Shown one piece after another: positions 50,084 to 58,952 of a DNA stretch of 64,000 nucleotides. Made by a program: the position numbers and the translations under genes. Source of the DNA: Campylobacter helveticus. Its GTDB lineage: Bacteria > Campylobacterota > Campylobacteria > Campylobacterales > Campylobacteraceae. Numbering within the stretch: position 1 is the first letter of the stretch; every line of letters begins with the position of its first letter. Location of the stretch: assembly GCF_002080395.1 (NCBI RefSeq), contig NZ_CP020478.1, positions 1,500,886 through 1,564,885 on the forward strand. The letters run 5' to 3'. The notes beneath the pieces were generated by a model that saw only the letters and a list, made by a program, of their open reading frames with translations, did no database searches and was not told the origin of the DNA.

Positions 50084-50089
50084 TATAAT
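50084..50089 (+). promoter_or_regulatory. Predicted -10 element of znuA
   Basis: TATAAT preceded by TTTTTAAG, the usual Campylobacter sigma-70 look, 25 bases before the znuA ATG. A Zur-type operator is expected here by function, but I could not assign one. Confidence 0.5.
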
Positions 50090-50114
50090 TTTGCATTTAA
50101 AATTTAGGTAGGAA

Positions 50115-50954
50115 ATGATGCAAAAAATTCTATTCTTTTTACTTTTTACTCTTAGTTTTTTAGTCGCAAAACCCATAGTCAGCGTTAGCATTGCTCCGCA
50201 GGAATTTTTTGTCAAAAAAATCGCAGGAGATAGCGTAGAAATTAACACGCTCTTACCGCAAAATAGTGATGAGCATACCTTTGAATTTAAAGCATCTCAT
50301 CTTAGCAAACTTGAAAAAAGCGATATTTATTTTACGATGGGTTTGGAATTTGAAAAAGTTTTTTTAGATAAATTTAAGCGTAATTTTCCAAACTTAAGCA
50401 TTGTAAATACTCAAAAAAATATTCACTTTTTAGAATTTGAAGAAGAACACGAGCATCACGACCACGACCACGCTAAGGATATACACACTTGGCTTGATCC
50501 CATTTTAGTCAAAATCCTAGCGACAAACATAGCCACAGCCCTCAAAGAAAAATACCCACAAAATGCTAAAGTATATGAAAACAATTTGCAAAATTTTCAT
50601 AAAGAACTAGAAAGTCTAAATTCACAAATCGATGAGGAATTAAAAGGAGTGAAAAATCGCAAATTTATCGTTTATCACCCTTCTTGGGCATATTTTGCAA
50701 AACGCTATCATTTGGAGCAAATTCCGGTAGAAATAGCAGGAAAAGAGCCTAAAATCAGTGATTTAAAACGCATTATAAAAAAAGCAAGAGAAGAAAATAT
50801 CAAAGTCATTTTCGTGCAGCCGGGCTTTCCTGAAAATGCTGCAAGGGTTTTAGCAAAAGAGTGCAATGCAAGAATTGCAATGATTAATCATCTCTCAAAG
50901 GAGTGGGACAAAGAGCTTTTAGAAACGACTAAGGCGTTAAAAAAGGCTTTTTAG
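50115..50954 (+). CDS. znuA: Zinc ABC transporter substrate-binding protein ZnuA
   Basis: Periplasmic Zn-binding protein of 279 residues (cluster A-I). The signal peptide is about 1-18. A His/Asp-rich loop, EEEHEHHDHDHAKDIHTW, near 112-129 gathers Zn; ligand His residues in SDEHTFE, DIHTW and YHPSW are conserved. First gene of a znuA-znuC-znuB operon, with its stop overlapping the GTG of znuC. High-affinity zinc uptake is important for gut colonisation in C. jejuni. Confidence 0.95.
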   Translation: MMQKILFFLLFTLSFLVAKPIVSVSIAPQEFFVKKIAGDSVEINTLLPQNSDEHTFEFKASHLSKLEKSDIYFTMGLEFEKVFLDKFKRNFPNLSIVNTQKNIHFLEFEEEHEHHDHDHAKDIHTWLDPILVKILATNIATALKEKYPQNAKVYENNLQNFHKELESLNSQIDEELKGVKNRKFIVYHPSWAYFAKRYHLEQIPVEIAGKEPKISDLKRIIKKAREENIKVIFVQPGFPENAARVLAKECNARIAMINHLSKEWDKELLETTKALKKAF

Positions 50955-51784
50955 TGCTTTATTTTAAAATTAACAATTTAAATTATAGCTACGACAAAGA
51001 AGAAATTTTAAAAAATATCAATCTTAGCTATGATAGCCGCGAATTTCTCTCCATCATCGGTGCAAATGGAGCTGGGAAATCAACACTCTTAAAGCTCATT
51101 TTGGGACTTTTAAACTCTAAAAAACAAGTTGAATTTTTTAATATCCAAAAAAATGAAATTGCCTATGTCCCACAACATAGCCTAGCAAATCCAAATTTCA
51201 ACGCACGCGCTCTTGAAATCGTCTTAATGGGGCTTGTGAGTCAAAAAATCTTTGGCTTTTATACAAAAAAAGACAAAGAAAAAGCGATGAAAGCCCTTAA
51301 AAGCGTAGGTATGGAGGAGTTTTGGGATAAAAGTTTAAATGAATTAAGTGGAGGACAAAGGCAAAAAGTGCTGATTGCTAGGGCTTTGGTGTATCAATGC
51401 AAATTGTTAATTTTAGATGAGCCAACAGCAAGTGTTGATAGCAAGAGTGCGGTGCAAATTTTTGAAATGCTAAGCGCCTTGCATAGTGAGGGAATGGGCG
51501 TTATAACCGTGTGCCACGATATTAACCTAGTCCTTGCTTATAGTGATAAAATCGCACATTTAAATAAAGAGCTTTTTTTACACAACAACGACAAAAAAGA
51601 AAAGCAAAAAAGCACCTTTTTAAAGCATTTGTATGAAAATCACACGCATTTTTGTGATGTGGAGATGAGTTTGGAGCATTGCTTAGACTGCGAGGAAAAA
51701 AACTTTTGCGAAAGTAAAATTATAAATTGTCCCAAAAATCCCACTTTAAGCACAATTAAAAATTTTAGGCAAAATAATGCTTGA
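50954..51784 (+). CDS. znuC: Zinc ABC transporter ATPase ZnuC with Cys-rich tail
   Basis: A 276-residue ABC ATPase with Walker A GANGAGKSTLL (about 37-47), signature LSGGQRQK and Walker B LLILDEPTAS. It starts at GTG overlapping znuA. After the nucleotide-binding fold (to about 215) comes a tail with His and five Cys (234, 243, 246, 252, 259), including CLDCEEKNFC, which looks able to bind a metal and could sense cytoplasmic zinc; that is inference. Overlaps znuB by eight bases. Confidence 0.93.
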   Translation: MLYFKINNLNYSYDKEEILKNINLSYDSREFLSIIGANGAGKSTLLKLILGLLNSKKQVEFFNIQKNEIAYVPQHSLANPNFNARALEIVLMGLVSQKIFGFYTKKDKEKAMKALKSVGMEEFWDKSLNELSGGQRQKVLIARALVYQCKLLILDEPTASVDSKSAVQIFEMLSALHSEGMGVITVCHDINLVLAYSDKIAHLNKELFLHNNDKKEKQKSTFLKHLYENHTHFCDVEMSLEHCLDCEEKNFCESKIINCPKNPTLSTIKNFRQNNA

Positions 51785-52586
51785 GCTTTTAAACTATACC
51801 TTTTTTCAAAATGCTCTTTTAGCCGCTCTTTTGGTTAGCGTAGCGTGTGGAGCTATGGGAGTTTTAGTGATGATAAACCGCCTTTTTTCTATGGCTGGAG
51901 GCATTACGCACGGAGCTTTTGGAGGGATAGGCTTGGCATTTTATTTTTCCTTGCCTATTTTACTTAGCGCAAGCATTTTTACACTTTTTTTAGCTTTTTT
52001 AGTTGCCTTTTTAAGCAAACGCTATCATTATAGAAGCGATAGTTTCATCGCTGTGATTTGGGCGTTTGGAATGGCGTTTGGGATTATTTTGATTGATTTA
52101 AGTCCGGGTCAAAATAGCGATTTGATGGCTTATTTATTTGGCTCAATTTTAGCAGTTTCTGCGAATGATTTATGGCTAATGGCTTTTGTTGATGGTGCTT
52201 TTATTTTGCTTTTATTTTTATTTTATAGACAATTTGAGCTTGTAAGCTTTGATAGCGAATTCGCAAAAGTGAGAGGGGTAAATACAAGCTTTTTTCACTA
52301 TCTTTTAATCGCAATGCTTGCCTTTTGTATTGTCATTTCCATACGCCTTGTAGGGCTTATTTTAGTGATGGCACTTCTTAGTATCCCAAGTTTTATCGCA
52401 GAATCTTTTGCCAAAAGACTTGAGGCTATGATGATAATTTCTTCTTGTTTGAGTGCTATTTTTTGTGTGCTTGGTTTATTTTTAAGTGCGTATTTTAATC
52501 TTTCAAGTGGGGCTTGCATTATTGGAATTTCTTGTCTCTTTTTTATGCTTCATCTTGCTTTTAAGCTTATCAAACTCCCAAAATAA
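51777..52586 (+). CDS. znuB: Zinc ABC transporter permease ZnuB
   Basis: A 269-residue inner-membrane permease of the ABC-3 family with eight or so helices. Typical segments are FSMAGGITHGAFGGIGLAFYFSL and the cytoplasmic coupling region around ALLSIPSFIAESFAKRLEAMM. Completes the zinc importer. Confidence 0.94.
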   Translation: MLELLNYTFFQNALLAALLVSVACGAMGVLVMINRLFSMAGGITHGAFGGIGLAFYFSLPILLSASIFTLFLAFLVAFLSKRYHYRSDSFIAVIWAFGMAFGIILIDLSPGQNSDLMAYLFGSILAVSANDLWLMAFVDGAFILLLFLFYRQFELVSFDSEFAKVRGVNTSFFHYLLIAMLAFCIVISIRLVGLILVMALLSIPSFIAESFAKRLEAMMIISSCLSAIFCVLGLFLSAYFNLSSGACIIGISCLFFMLHLAFKLIKLPK

Positions 52587-52601
52587 AGCCTTTTTAAAAA
52601 G

Positions 52602-52616
52602 TGGAACAGATTTTGC
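52602..52616 (+). promoter_or_regulatory. Sigma-54 (RpoN) promoter of flgG2-flgG
   Basis: TGGAACAGATTTTGC: the -24 GG and -12 GC are spaced by ten bases, as RpoN requires, and the site lies 36 bases before the flgG2 ATG. Rod and hook genes are RpoN-FlgRS controlled in C. jejuni. The kinase gene flgS lies directly downstream on the opposite strand. Confidence 0.82.
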
Positions 52617-52652
52617 TAAGATAGCTGTGAAATCTTAAATATAGGTGAAAAT

Positions 52653-53465
52653 ATGCAAAATGGATATTATCAAGCAACTGGTGGTATGGTAACGCAGTTT
52701 AACAAGCTCGAAGTTATCACAAACAACCTAGCAAACATTAACACAAGTGGTTATAAAAGAGATGATGTTGTTATTGCGGATTTTAAAAGGATTTTTAAAG
52801 AAACTCAGGATGAGTTGCCTATAGAAAATCACACAAGAGAAGCCTCTCGCTTTGTCAATACGACAATAGATAGAGTGCCTCAAATTTCGCAAGATTACAC
52901 AGACTTTAGCACAGGTTCTTTAAAGGCGACAAACAACCCTTTAGACTTTGCAATGACAAGAGAGGATACCTTTTATCTCGTGCAAACAAAAAATGGAGAA
53001 ATTAGACTCACAAAAGACGGAAATTTCCAGCTTGATGATGAGGGTTATTTGGTCAATAAACAAGGCTATAAAGTCTTAAGTAGTAATTATTTTAATAACC
53101 CTGAAGGTGCTGGCATTATCATCGGTAATGGTGCTGTGCATATTAATGCAGATAAAAATGGCAACATCACGGTCGATGGAGAGGATAATGCAAGACTTTT
53201 CATCGCCCAAGTTGATGATATAAGGGCTTTGCAAAAAGACGGAGATAATGTTTATAAAATAGACGATTTAACGCGCATTAGAGATTTGGAAATTTCAAAT
53301 TCTGTTAAACAAGGTTTTTCTCAAGGCTCAAATGTCAATCCCGTCAGTGAAATGGTAGGGCTTATCGAAGCAAATAGAATGGTTGAGATGTATCAAAAAG
53401 TGATGACAGCTCATATGGATGACTTAAATCAAGATGCGATTAACAAACTCGCAAGTGTCAAGTGA
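52653..53465 (+). CDS. flgG2: Flagellar basal-body rod protein FlgG2 (FlgF-like)
   Basis: A 270-residue axial protein of the rod. The N-terminal motif FNKLEVITNNLANINTSGYKRDD (about 18-40) and the C-terminal helix ending MVEMYQKVMTAHMDDLNQDAINKL are the conserved flagellar rod ends that form the inner tube. Placed directly before flgG, as in C. jejuni, where it is called flgG2 and occupies the FlgF role. Driven by the RpoN site upstream. Confidence 0.93.
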   Translation: MQNGYYQATGGMVTQFNKLEVITNNLANINTSGYKRDDVVIADFKRIFKETQDELPIENHTREASRFVNTTIDRVPQISQDYTDFSTGSLKATNNPLDFAMTREDTFYLVQTKNGEIRLTKDGNFQLDDEGYLVNKQGYKVLSSNYFNNPEGAGIIIGNGAVHINADKNGNITVDGEDNARLFIAQVDDIRALQKDGDNVYKIDDLTRIRDLEISNSVKQGFSQGSNVNPVSEMVGLIEANRMVEMYQKVMTAHMDDLNQDAINKLASVK

Positions 53466-53490
53466 TAAAATAAAACAAAAAGGATAAACA

Positions 53491-54282
53491 ATGATGCGTT
53501 CATTACACACTGCGGCAACTGGTATGGTAGCCCAGCAAACACAAATCGATGTAACTTCAAATAATATTTCTAATGTAAATACCGTAGGCTTTAAGAAATC
53601 AAGAGCGGAATTTTCTGATTTAATGTATCAAACAATGAAATACGCAGGCACTTCCACCTCCGCTACAACGCTTTCTCCATCGGGTATTGAAGTGGGTTTA
53701 GGTGTGCGTCCTACGGCGGTAACTAAAGTTTTTACCCCGGGAAGTTATAAATCTACCAGCACAGATAGTTTTGATATGGCGATTGAGGGTAATGGTTTTT
53801 TTCAAATTCAACTTCCTGACGGCACAACAGCTTATACAAGAAATGGACAATTTACTAGGGATAATGAGGGTAATGTTGTCAATTCGGACGGATATAGGCT
53901 AATCCCTGAAATGACCGTGCCAGAGGGTGCGACAAACATTAGTATCGCAAAAGACGGCACGGTATCTGTAATGTTAGCAGGGGAGCAAGAAGAAACGCAA
54001 ATTGGACAAATTGAACTTGTGCAATTTATCAATCCAGCGGGACTTCACTCTATGGGGGATAATCTTTATTTAGAAACGGGAGCAAGTGGTGCGCCTGTCG
54101 CTGGTATAGCGGGAGAAGATGGACTTGGTAATATTAGACACGGCTTTGTTGAACTTAGCAATGTCCAGCTTGTAGAAGAAATGACCGATTTAATTACCGG
54201 ACAAAGAGCCTACGAAGCAGGCTCAAAAGCCATCACAACCAGTGATGAAATGCTAGGCATAGTCAATCAGCTCAAGAGGTAA
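53491..54282 (+). CDS. flgG: Flagellar distal rod protein FlgG
   Basis: A 263-residue distal rod protein. It opens with MMRSLHTAATGMVAQQTQ then DVTSNNISNVNTVGFKKSR and closes with ELSNVQLVEEMTDLITGQRAYEAGSKAI, the FlgG signature ends. The region after the N-helix (YQTMKYAGTSTSATTLSPSG) is the FlgG-specific insert that straightens the rod. Its 3' end overlaps flgS, on the other strand, by 30 bases. Confidence 0.96.
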   Translation: MMRSLHTAATGMVAQQTQIDVTSNNISNVNTVGFKKSRAEFSDLMYQTMKYAGTSTSATTLSPSGIEVGLGVRPTAVTKVFTPGSYKSTSTDSFDMAIEGNGFFQIQLPDGTTAYTRNGQFTRDNEGNVVNSDGYRLIPEMTVPEGATNISIAKDGTVSVMLAGEQEETQIGQIELVQFINPAGLHSMGDNLYLETGASGAPVAGIAGEDGLGNIRHGFVELSNVQLVEEMTDLITGQRAYEAGSKAITTSDEMLGIVNQLKR

Positions 54283-55287
54283 GGTAAAATAAAATAGCTT
54301 AGGCTTTATCTTAAAGCCAAGCTCTCCCTTGTGGGCATTGATAATTTCCTTAGACAAAGAAAGTCCAAGCCCATTTCCTTTCAGCTTCGTTGTTTTAAAA
54401 GCTTCAAAAACAAGCTTTTCGTCCTTAATCTCACAACCATTATCCAAAATTTCTACACGCAAATTCGCTTCCTTAATGTAAGCCTTAATGCTAATCTTAG
54501 GCTCTTCCACCTCATCTTCTTCAATCGCATCAATAGCATTATAGATAAGATTTTGCAAAACAAGACTTAGTAAAGCTTTATCGGCATTGATTTCCAAGTC
54601 AAAAAACTCGATATCAAATTCAATCTCACTAGAAAAATTATAAGAATTTATCGCTTGCTCGCACTCTTCTTTTAGCTCCAAAAGATTAAAAAAACTTTTA
54701 TTAATATGCACTCCCTTAGTAAAAAGTAGCGTAGAATTTACAATTCTTTCAACCCTAGCTATAGCTTTTTGAATTTCAAGCACGATGTTTTTATTTTTAA
54801 GCTCAACCCTAGAAAAAAGCGTAGAAGCTAGCAAAGAGATAGAACCTATAGGATTTCTTATCTCGTGTGCTAAATGTGCCGCCACACTTCCCATACTAGC
54901 AAGGCGTTCATTACGCTTTTCATCGCTAATATCTGTGGCTGAAATGATGATTTTTTCATTTTGCGGTATGATTTTTATGGTATAAAATTTATTTTCAAAT
55001 TCAAGCTCATAATGGGCGTTTTTTAAATCAATTTGCTCCAACAAATTTGCATTTTGTGCGGCGGCGCGGTTTTGCAAGATGATATTTTTATCCTTATCCA
55101 TAATCCACAACGCAGTCGGCAAAACCTCAATCACCTCGCTCATCATAGCCCTTAGAGCGTTATAATTTTCATTGAGAATTTTATACTCATTTTCTATCAC
55201 ATAAGTTTGCTCAATTAAGCTTTGAAGCCCTTTTTGTAGGGTTTCCTTTTCATTAGAATCTAAACTTTGCAAAATATTTTTATCCAT
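54253..55287 (-). CDS. flgS: Flagellar sensor histidine kinase FlgS
   Basis: A 344-residue cytoplasmic NtrB-type kinase. A PAS-like N-terminal region (about 45-125) is followed by the H box AHLAHEIRNPIGS with phospho-acceptor His141, the same number as reported in C. jejuni. The N and G boxes are NLIYNAIDAI and GNGLGLSLSKEI. There is no membrane segment. FlgS senses the export apparatus/MS-ring state and phosphorylates FlgR to switch on RpoN genes such as flgG2-flgG next door. Confidence 0.94.
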   Translation of the reverse strand: MDKNILQSLDSNEKETLQKGLQSLIEQTYVIENEYKILNENYNALRAMMSEVIEVLPTALWIMDKDKNIILQNRAAAQNANLLEQIDLKNAHYELEFENKFYTIKIIPQNEKIIISATDISDEKRNERLASMGSVAAHLAHEIRNPIGSISLLASTLFSRVELKNKNIVLEIQKAIARVERIVNSTLLFTKGVHINKSFFNLLELKEECEQAINSYNFSSEIEFDIEFFDLEINADKALLSLVLQNLIYNAIDAIEEDEVEEPKISIKAYIKEANLRVEILDNGCEIKDEKLVFEAFKTTKLKGNGLGLSLSKEIINAHKGELGFKIKPKLFYFTLPLELIDYA

Positions 55288-55294
55288 TTTACCC

Positions 55295-56086
55295 TCACAT
55301 TAAAATTTTAAAATGATTTAAATCAAATAAAAGCAAATTTTCATTTTGTAAGCTTTCAAGTTCCTTAGAAAAGCCATTTTTGGAAAAAATGATATAATAA
55401 TCAGGCTTTAAATTTAGCTCCTGTGCCTTTTTATAAAGGGCATTGAGGATATTTTTACAAACCTTTTTATTTTTAAATTTAACCTCGCCGATGAGACAAA
55501 TTTTTTCATCTTTATAATACAAATCAAGCTCCAAATTCCTATCCCAATAACTTTGCACACAACAAAGATTAAAGTGTTTTTCCACAAATTCCCTTGCTAA
55601 TTGCTCAAAACAAAAACTTTGATAAAACTCAAATTTTTCTTTTATAAGCTCTAGCAACTCTTCAAATTTATTTTTTAAAATCAAGGCTTCATTTGGCTTC
55701 AAAAAATAAAAATGAAAACGCGTATAGTGGTTTTTGAAAAGAATCTTATCTTGAATGACATAGTCTCTTAACTCTTTTTTTAGCTTTTGATGCTTGGATT
55801 TTTCTATCTTATCTTCTTTGCTTTTTTCTATGCGTAAAATTTCTAATTTTAAAAGTTTGTTAAAACTACTAAGCGCTTTAAAATGCTGAATTTCCCGGTT
55901 AATAGAATATCTTTTGCGATTATTTTTAGCAAACAAGGTCAAAGCTTTTGCTTCTGTTTTATTAATCAAAAATTTTTTATCTAAAAGCTCATAATTTGGC
56001 AGTATCAATGTTCTAATATCTTCAAAAATATCACCAGAAAAATACGCCACATCAAGCCCATCAAACACACTATAAAAATCGACCAT
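55295..56086 (-). CDS. Stand-alone DUF234 protein with PD-(D/E)XK-like core
   Basis: A 263-residue protein. The C-terminal third contains SYWDRNLELDLYYKDEK then LIGEVKFKNKKV, which has the D ... E-X-K pattern of PD-(D/E)XK nucleases and matches DUF234. In most DUF234 proteins this follows an AAA ATPase domain with a Walker A; none is present here, and the N-terminal half is helical and charged. It is seven bases from flgS on the same strand, as Cj0792 is in C. jejuni. Function unknown. Confidence 0.7.
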   Translation of the reverse strand: MVDFYSVFDGLDVAYFSGDIFEDIRTLILPNYELLDKKFLINKTEAKALTLFAKNNRKRYSINREIQHFKALSSFNKLLKLEILRIEKSKEDKIEKSKHQKLKKELRDYVIQDKILFKNHYTRFHFYFLKPNEALILKNKFEELLELIKEKFEFYQSFCFEQLAREFVEKHFNLCCVQSYWDRNLELDLYYKDEKICLIGEVKFKNKKVCKNILNALYKKAQELNLKPDYYIIFSKNGFSKELESLQNENLLLFDLNHFKILM

Positions 56087-56164
56087 TTGATTTAAATTTA
56101 ACTCAGGATGCAGACACGAAAAACTATGAAATTTAATGCTTTTCCTTTATTAGAATAATTTTTG

Positions 56165-56170
56165 TATAAT
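56165..56170 (+). promoter_or_regulatory. Predicted -10 element of the class V aminotransferase gene
   Basis: TATAAT, 28 bases before the TTG start, in the gap divergent from the DUF234 gene. Confidence 0.5.
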
Positions 56171-56198
56171 TTTAACAAAATTTCATTAAGGATAATAT

Positions 56199-57467
56199 TT
56201 GCAAATAAAGGATTTAAAAAAAGATTTAATTTTGCATAAAGACACGCTTTATTTGGATTTTGCCGCAAGTGCTTTAGCTCTTAAAAGTGTGGAAAAACGC
56301 ATAAGAAAAATCCTTCCTTTTTATGCGAATACCCATTCAGAAAGCTCACTTAACGCCTTTAAAATGCAAAAACTTTACGAAGAAGCAAGAAGTAGCATTA
56401 AAAAAAGCTTAAATTTAAGCAATGATTTTGCTCTAATTTCTTGTGGCACAGGTAGCAGTGGGGCGATTAAGAAATTTCAAGAGCTTTTAGGGCTTTACGC
56501 CTCTCCCGTTTTAAAACAAAAATATTTAAGCAAAATTAATCCAAATTCCCTCCCGCTCGTGCTTGTAGGACCTTATGAGCATCATTCTAATGAGCTTTCT
56601 TTTAGAGAGGCTCTTTGTGAGTGCGTGAGAGTGCCTTTAGACAAACAAGGGGGTATTGATTTTACCTTTTTGGAGCAAATTTTAAAGCAAAATCAAAAAA
56701 GAGAAATTATCGCAAGTTTTTCCCTCGCTTCAAATGTTACAGGAATTTTAAGTGATTATAAAAAAATTTCCACTCTTGTAAGAAAGTATGGAGGCTTAGT
56801 CGCCTTTGATGGCTCAAGTTTCATTCCTTATAAAAATATCCCTTGTGAATTTTACGATGCACTTTTCATCAGTGCGCATAAGCTCGTAGGTGGAGTAGGC
56901 TCGTGTGGAATTTTAGTGATTAAAAAAAACCTATGCGGAACGACACCAAGCTTCGCTGCAGGAGGCACTGTGGGCTATGTCTCACGCACTTCGCAAAATT
57001 ATCTTTGTAATGAAGAAAATTTAGAAGAAGCAGGAACACCAGGAATTTTGCAACTCATTCGCGCTTCTTTAGCCTTTGAGATTAGAGATAACATAGGGCT
57101 TAAAAATATAGAAAAAAAAGAAAAAATCTTGAAAGATTATTTCTTTGAGAAATGTCAAGAAGTGCCAAATTTAGAACTTTATGCTAAAAATTTAACGCAC
57201 AGATTAGCCATTTTTTCCTTTAATATTAAAAAGCTTTCGCCTTTTGATTTAGCTTATGATTTAAGTAAGCGTTTTCATATAGAAACAAGAGCTGGTTGTG
57301 CTTGTGCTGGTCCTTATGGACACGATTTGCTTGGTTTAAAAGATAATGAAACATTAAAATTTAGACCGGGCTGGGTTAGAGTGAGTTTTCACTACACACA
57401 CGAAAAAGAAGATATTGATAGATTTTTTAAAGCCCTGCAAGAAAGTATCGCAAGGCTAAGTTTTTAA
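56199..57467 (+). CDS. Class V PLP aminotransferase (cysteine desulfurase-like)
   Basis: A 422-residue fold-type I PLP enzyme started at TTG after AAGGA. The PLP Lys is Lys228 in FISAHKLVGGVGSCG; phosphate contacts lie in SCGTGSSGAIKKF, and YEHHSNELSFRE holds the cofactor-stacking His. The segment TRAGCACAGPYGHD near 365 carries Cys residues at the place of the desulfurase active-site loop. Housekeeping NifS of this genus is a different gene, so the substrate is open. Corresponds to Cj0791c. Confidence 0.85.
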   Translation: MQIKDLKKDLILHKDTLYLDFAASALALKSVEKRIRKILPFYANTHSESSLNAFKMQKLYEEARSSIKKSLNLSNDFALISCGTGSSGAIKKFQELLGLYASPVLKQKYLSKINPNSLPLVLVGPYEHHSNELSFREALCECVRVPLDKQGGIDFTFLEQILKQNQKREIIASFSLASNVTGILSDYKKISTLVRKYGGLVAFDGSSFIPYKNIPCEFYDALFISAHKLVGGVGSCGILVIKKNLCGTTPSFAAGGTVGYVSRTSQNYLCNEENLEEAGTPGILQLIRASLAFEIRDNIGLKNIEKKEKILKDYFFEKCQEVPNLELYAKNLTHRLAIFSFNIKKLSPFDLAYDLSKRFHIETRAGCACAGPYGHDLLGLKDNETLKFRPGWVRVSFHYTHEKEDIDRFFKALQESIARLSF

Positions 57468-58229
57468 TTATTTAAGTTCGTATTTAGCTAAAATTTTATC
57501 ATAAGTGCCGTCCTCTTTTAATTCTTTTAATCCTTTATTAAATTTCTCAATCGCCACTTTTTGCTTATCTTTATCAAAAGCGAAACTAAAGCCCTCACTT
57601 CCGTCTTCTTCTTCAAAAAACTCTACCAAATCTTCATTTTCTTTCAAAAAGCCCTTTGAAACATCTTTATCCGCGACCACAGCGTCAATCTTACCTTCCT
57701 TAAGTGCCATAATAACAACGCTCAAGCTTTCATTCGCCTGCACTTTAGAATCTTTAATCGCTTTAGCCGCTGGCTCTTGTAAAGTGCCAACTTGCACACC
57801 TATACTTCTACCCTCCAAATCCTCTTTAGAATTTAAGTCCACATTATCTTTTTTCTTGATATAAAGATTTTTAGTCGTATAATAAACATCGCTAAAATCT
57901 ACGCTTTTTCTTCTTTCTTCTGTCGCACTCATCGCAGAAGCTATCATATCAATCTTGCCTGTTTTTAAAGCTGGGATAAGCCCATCAAAACTCATCTCCA
58001 CCCAAGTAAGCTCAATGCCTTCTCTTTTAGCGATTTCATTAACTAAATCAATATCCAAACCTGTCAATTTCGCATCTTCTTTATAATCAAAAGGCTTATA
58101 ATTAGGTGCAGTGCCTACCTTTAAACTTAAACTTGCATTTGCATCAGCACTAGGCGTTGCAGAATCATTACAAGCCACCACAAAAAAACTTGTCAAAGCT
58201 ACTAAAAAAGCAGAAAATAACTTTTTCAT
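57468..58229 (-). CDS. Amino-acid ABC transporter substrate-binding lipoprotein
   Basis: A 253-residue lipoprotein with lipobox VVAC (Cys about 20). The ATG at 58229 is chosen as it is seven bases after AAGGA; an earlier TTG leaves no room. The SBP family 3 fold is clear: LKVGTAPNYKPFDYKEDAKL, ALKTGKIDMIASAMSATEER and GRSIGVQVGTLQE. The nearest relatives bind polar amino acids (HisJ/ArtJ type; CjaC in C. jejuni), but permease and ATPase are not adjacent. It converges head-on with the aminotransferase stop. Confidence 0.88.
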   Translation of the reverse strand: MKKLFSAFLVALTSFFVVACNDSATPSADANASLSLKVGTAPNYKPFDYKEDAKLTGLDIDLVNEIAKREGIELTWVEMSFDGLIPALKTGKIDMIASAMSATEERRKSVDFSDVYYTTKNLYIKKKDNVDLNSKEDLEGRSIGVQVGTLQEPAAKAIKDSKVQANESLSVVIMALKEGKIDAVVADKDVSKGFLKENEDLVEFFEEEDGSEGFSFAFDKDKQKVAIEKFNKGLKELKEDGTYDKILAKYELK

Positions 58230-58336
58230 TTTCAATCCTTATAAAAATTTAAAATGTCATTATAAAATTTTTAAGTGTATGATAAGAAATTTAAACTCTT
58301 TTTCGCTAAAATTGACATAAATTTGAAAGGAAAAAA

Positions 58337-58897
58337 GTGGGTTTAAAAGCAGATAAATGGATAAGAGAAATGGCACAAAAACACCAAATGATCGAGCCAT
58401 TTTGTGAAGCAAATATAGGCAAGGGTGTCGTAAGCTACGGGCTTTCAAGCTATGGCTATGACATAAGAGTGGGGAGAGAATTTAAGATTTTTACCAATAT
58501 TAATTCGACCGTCATTGACCCAAAAAACTTCCTTGAGGCTAATGTAGTCGATTTTGTGGGCGATGTGTGTATAGTGCCTGCAAATTCCTTTGCTCTGGCT
58601 AGGACGGTAGAATATTTTAAAATGCCCGATGATGTTTTAGCCATTTGTCTAGGTAAAAGTACTTATGCAAGATGTGGGATTATAGTCAATGTAACGCCAT
58701 TTGAACCGGGATTTGAAGGACATATCACCATAGAAATTTCTAACACCACCCCCCTACCTGCCAAAATCTATGCTAATGAGGGCATAGCTCAGGTGCTATT
58801 TTTGGAGGGGGATAGCCCTTGTGATACGACCTATAAGGATAAAAAAGGCAAGTATCAAAAACAAACAGGCATTACTCTACCTAGGATTTTGAAATAA
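58337..58897 (+). CDS. dcd: dCTP deaminase
   Basis: A 186-residue enzyme forming dUTP from dCTP, the source of dUMP for ThyX. It starts at GTG after AAAGG. The catalytic Glu lies in the C-terminal half in [22 protein letters not shown], and the conserved [11 protein letters not shown] segment is intact. Single gene between divergent and convergent neighbours. Confidence 0.95.
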   Translation: MGLKADKWIREMAQKHQMIEPFCEANIGKGVVSYGLSSYGYDIRVGREFKIFTNINSTVIDPKNFLEANVVDFVGDVCIVPANSFALARTVEYFKMPDDVLAICLGKSTYARCGIIVNVTPFEPGFEGHITIEISNTTPLPAKIYANEGIAQVLFLEGDSPCDTTYKDKKGKYQKQTGITLPRILK

Positions 58898-58952
58898 TTA
58901 AACACGCAAAAACTCTAGATACACTTTTAACCCTTAGGTTTCAAGAGCATTT

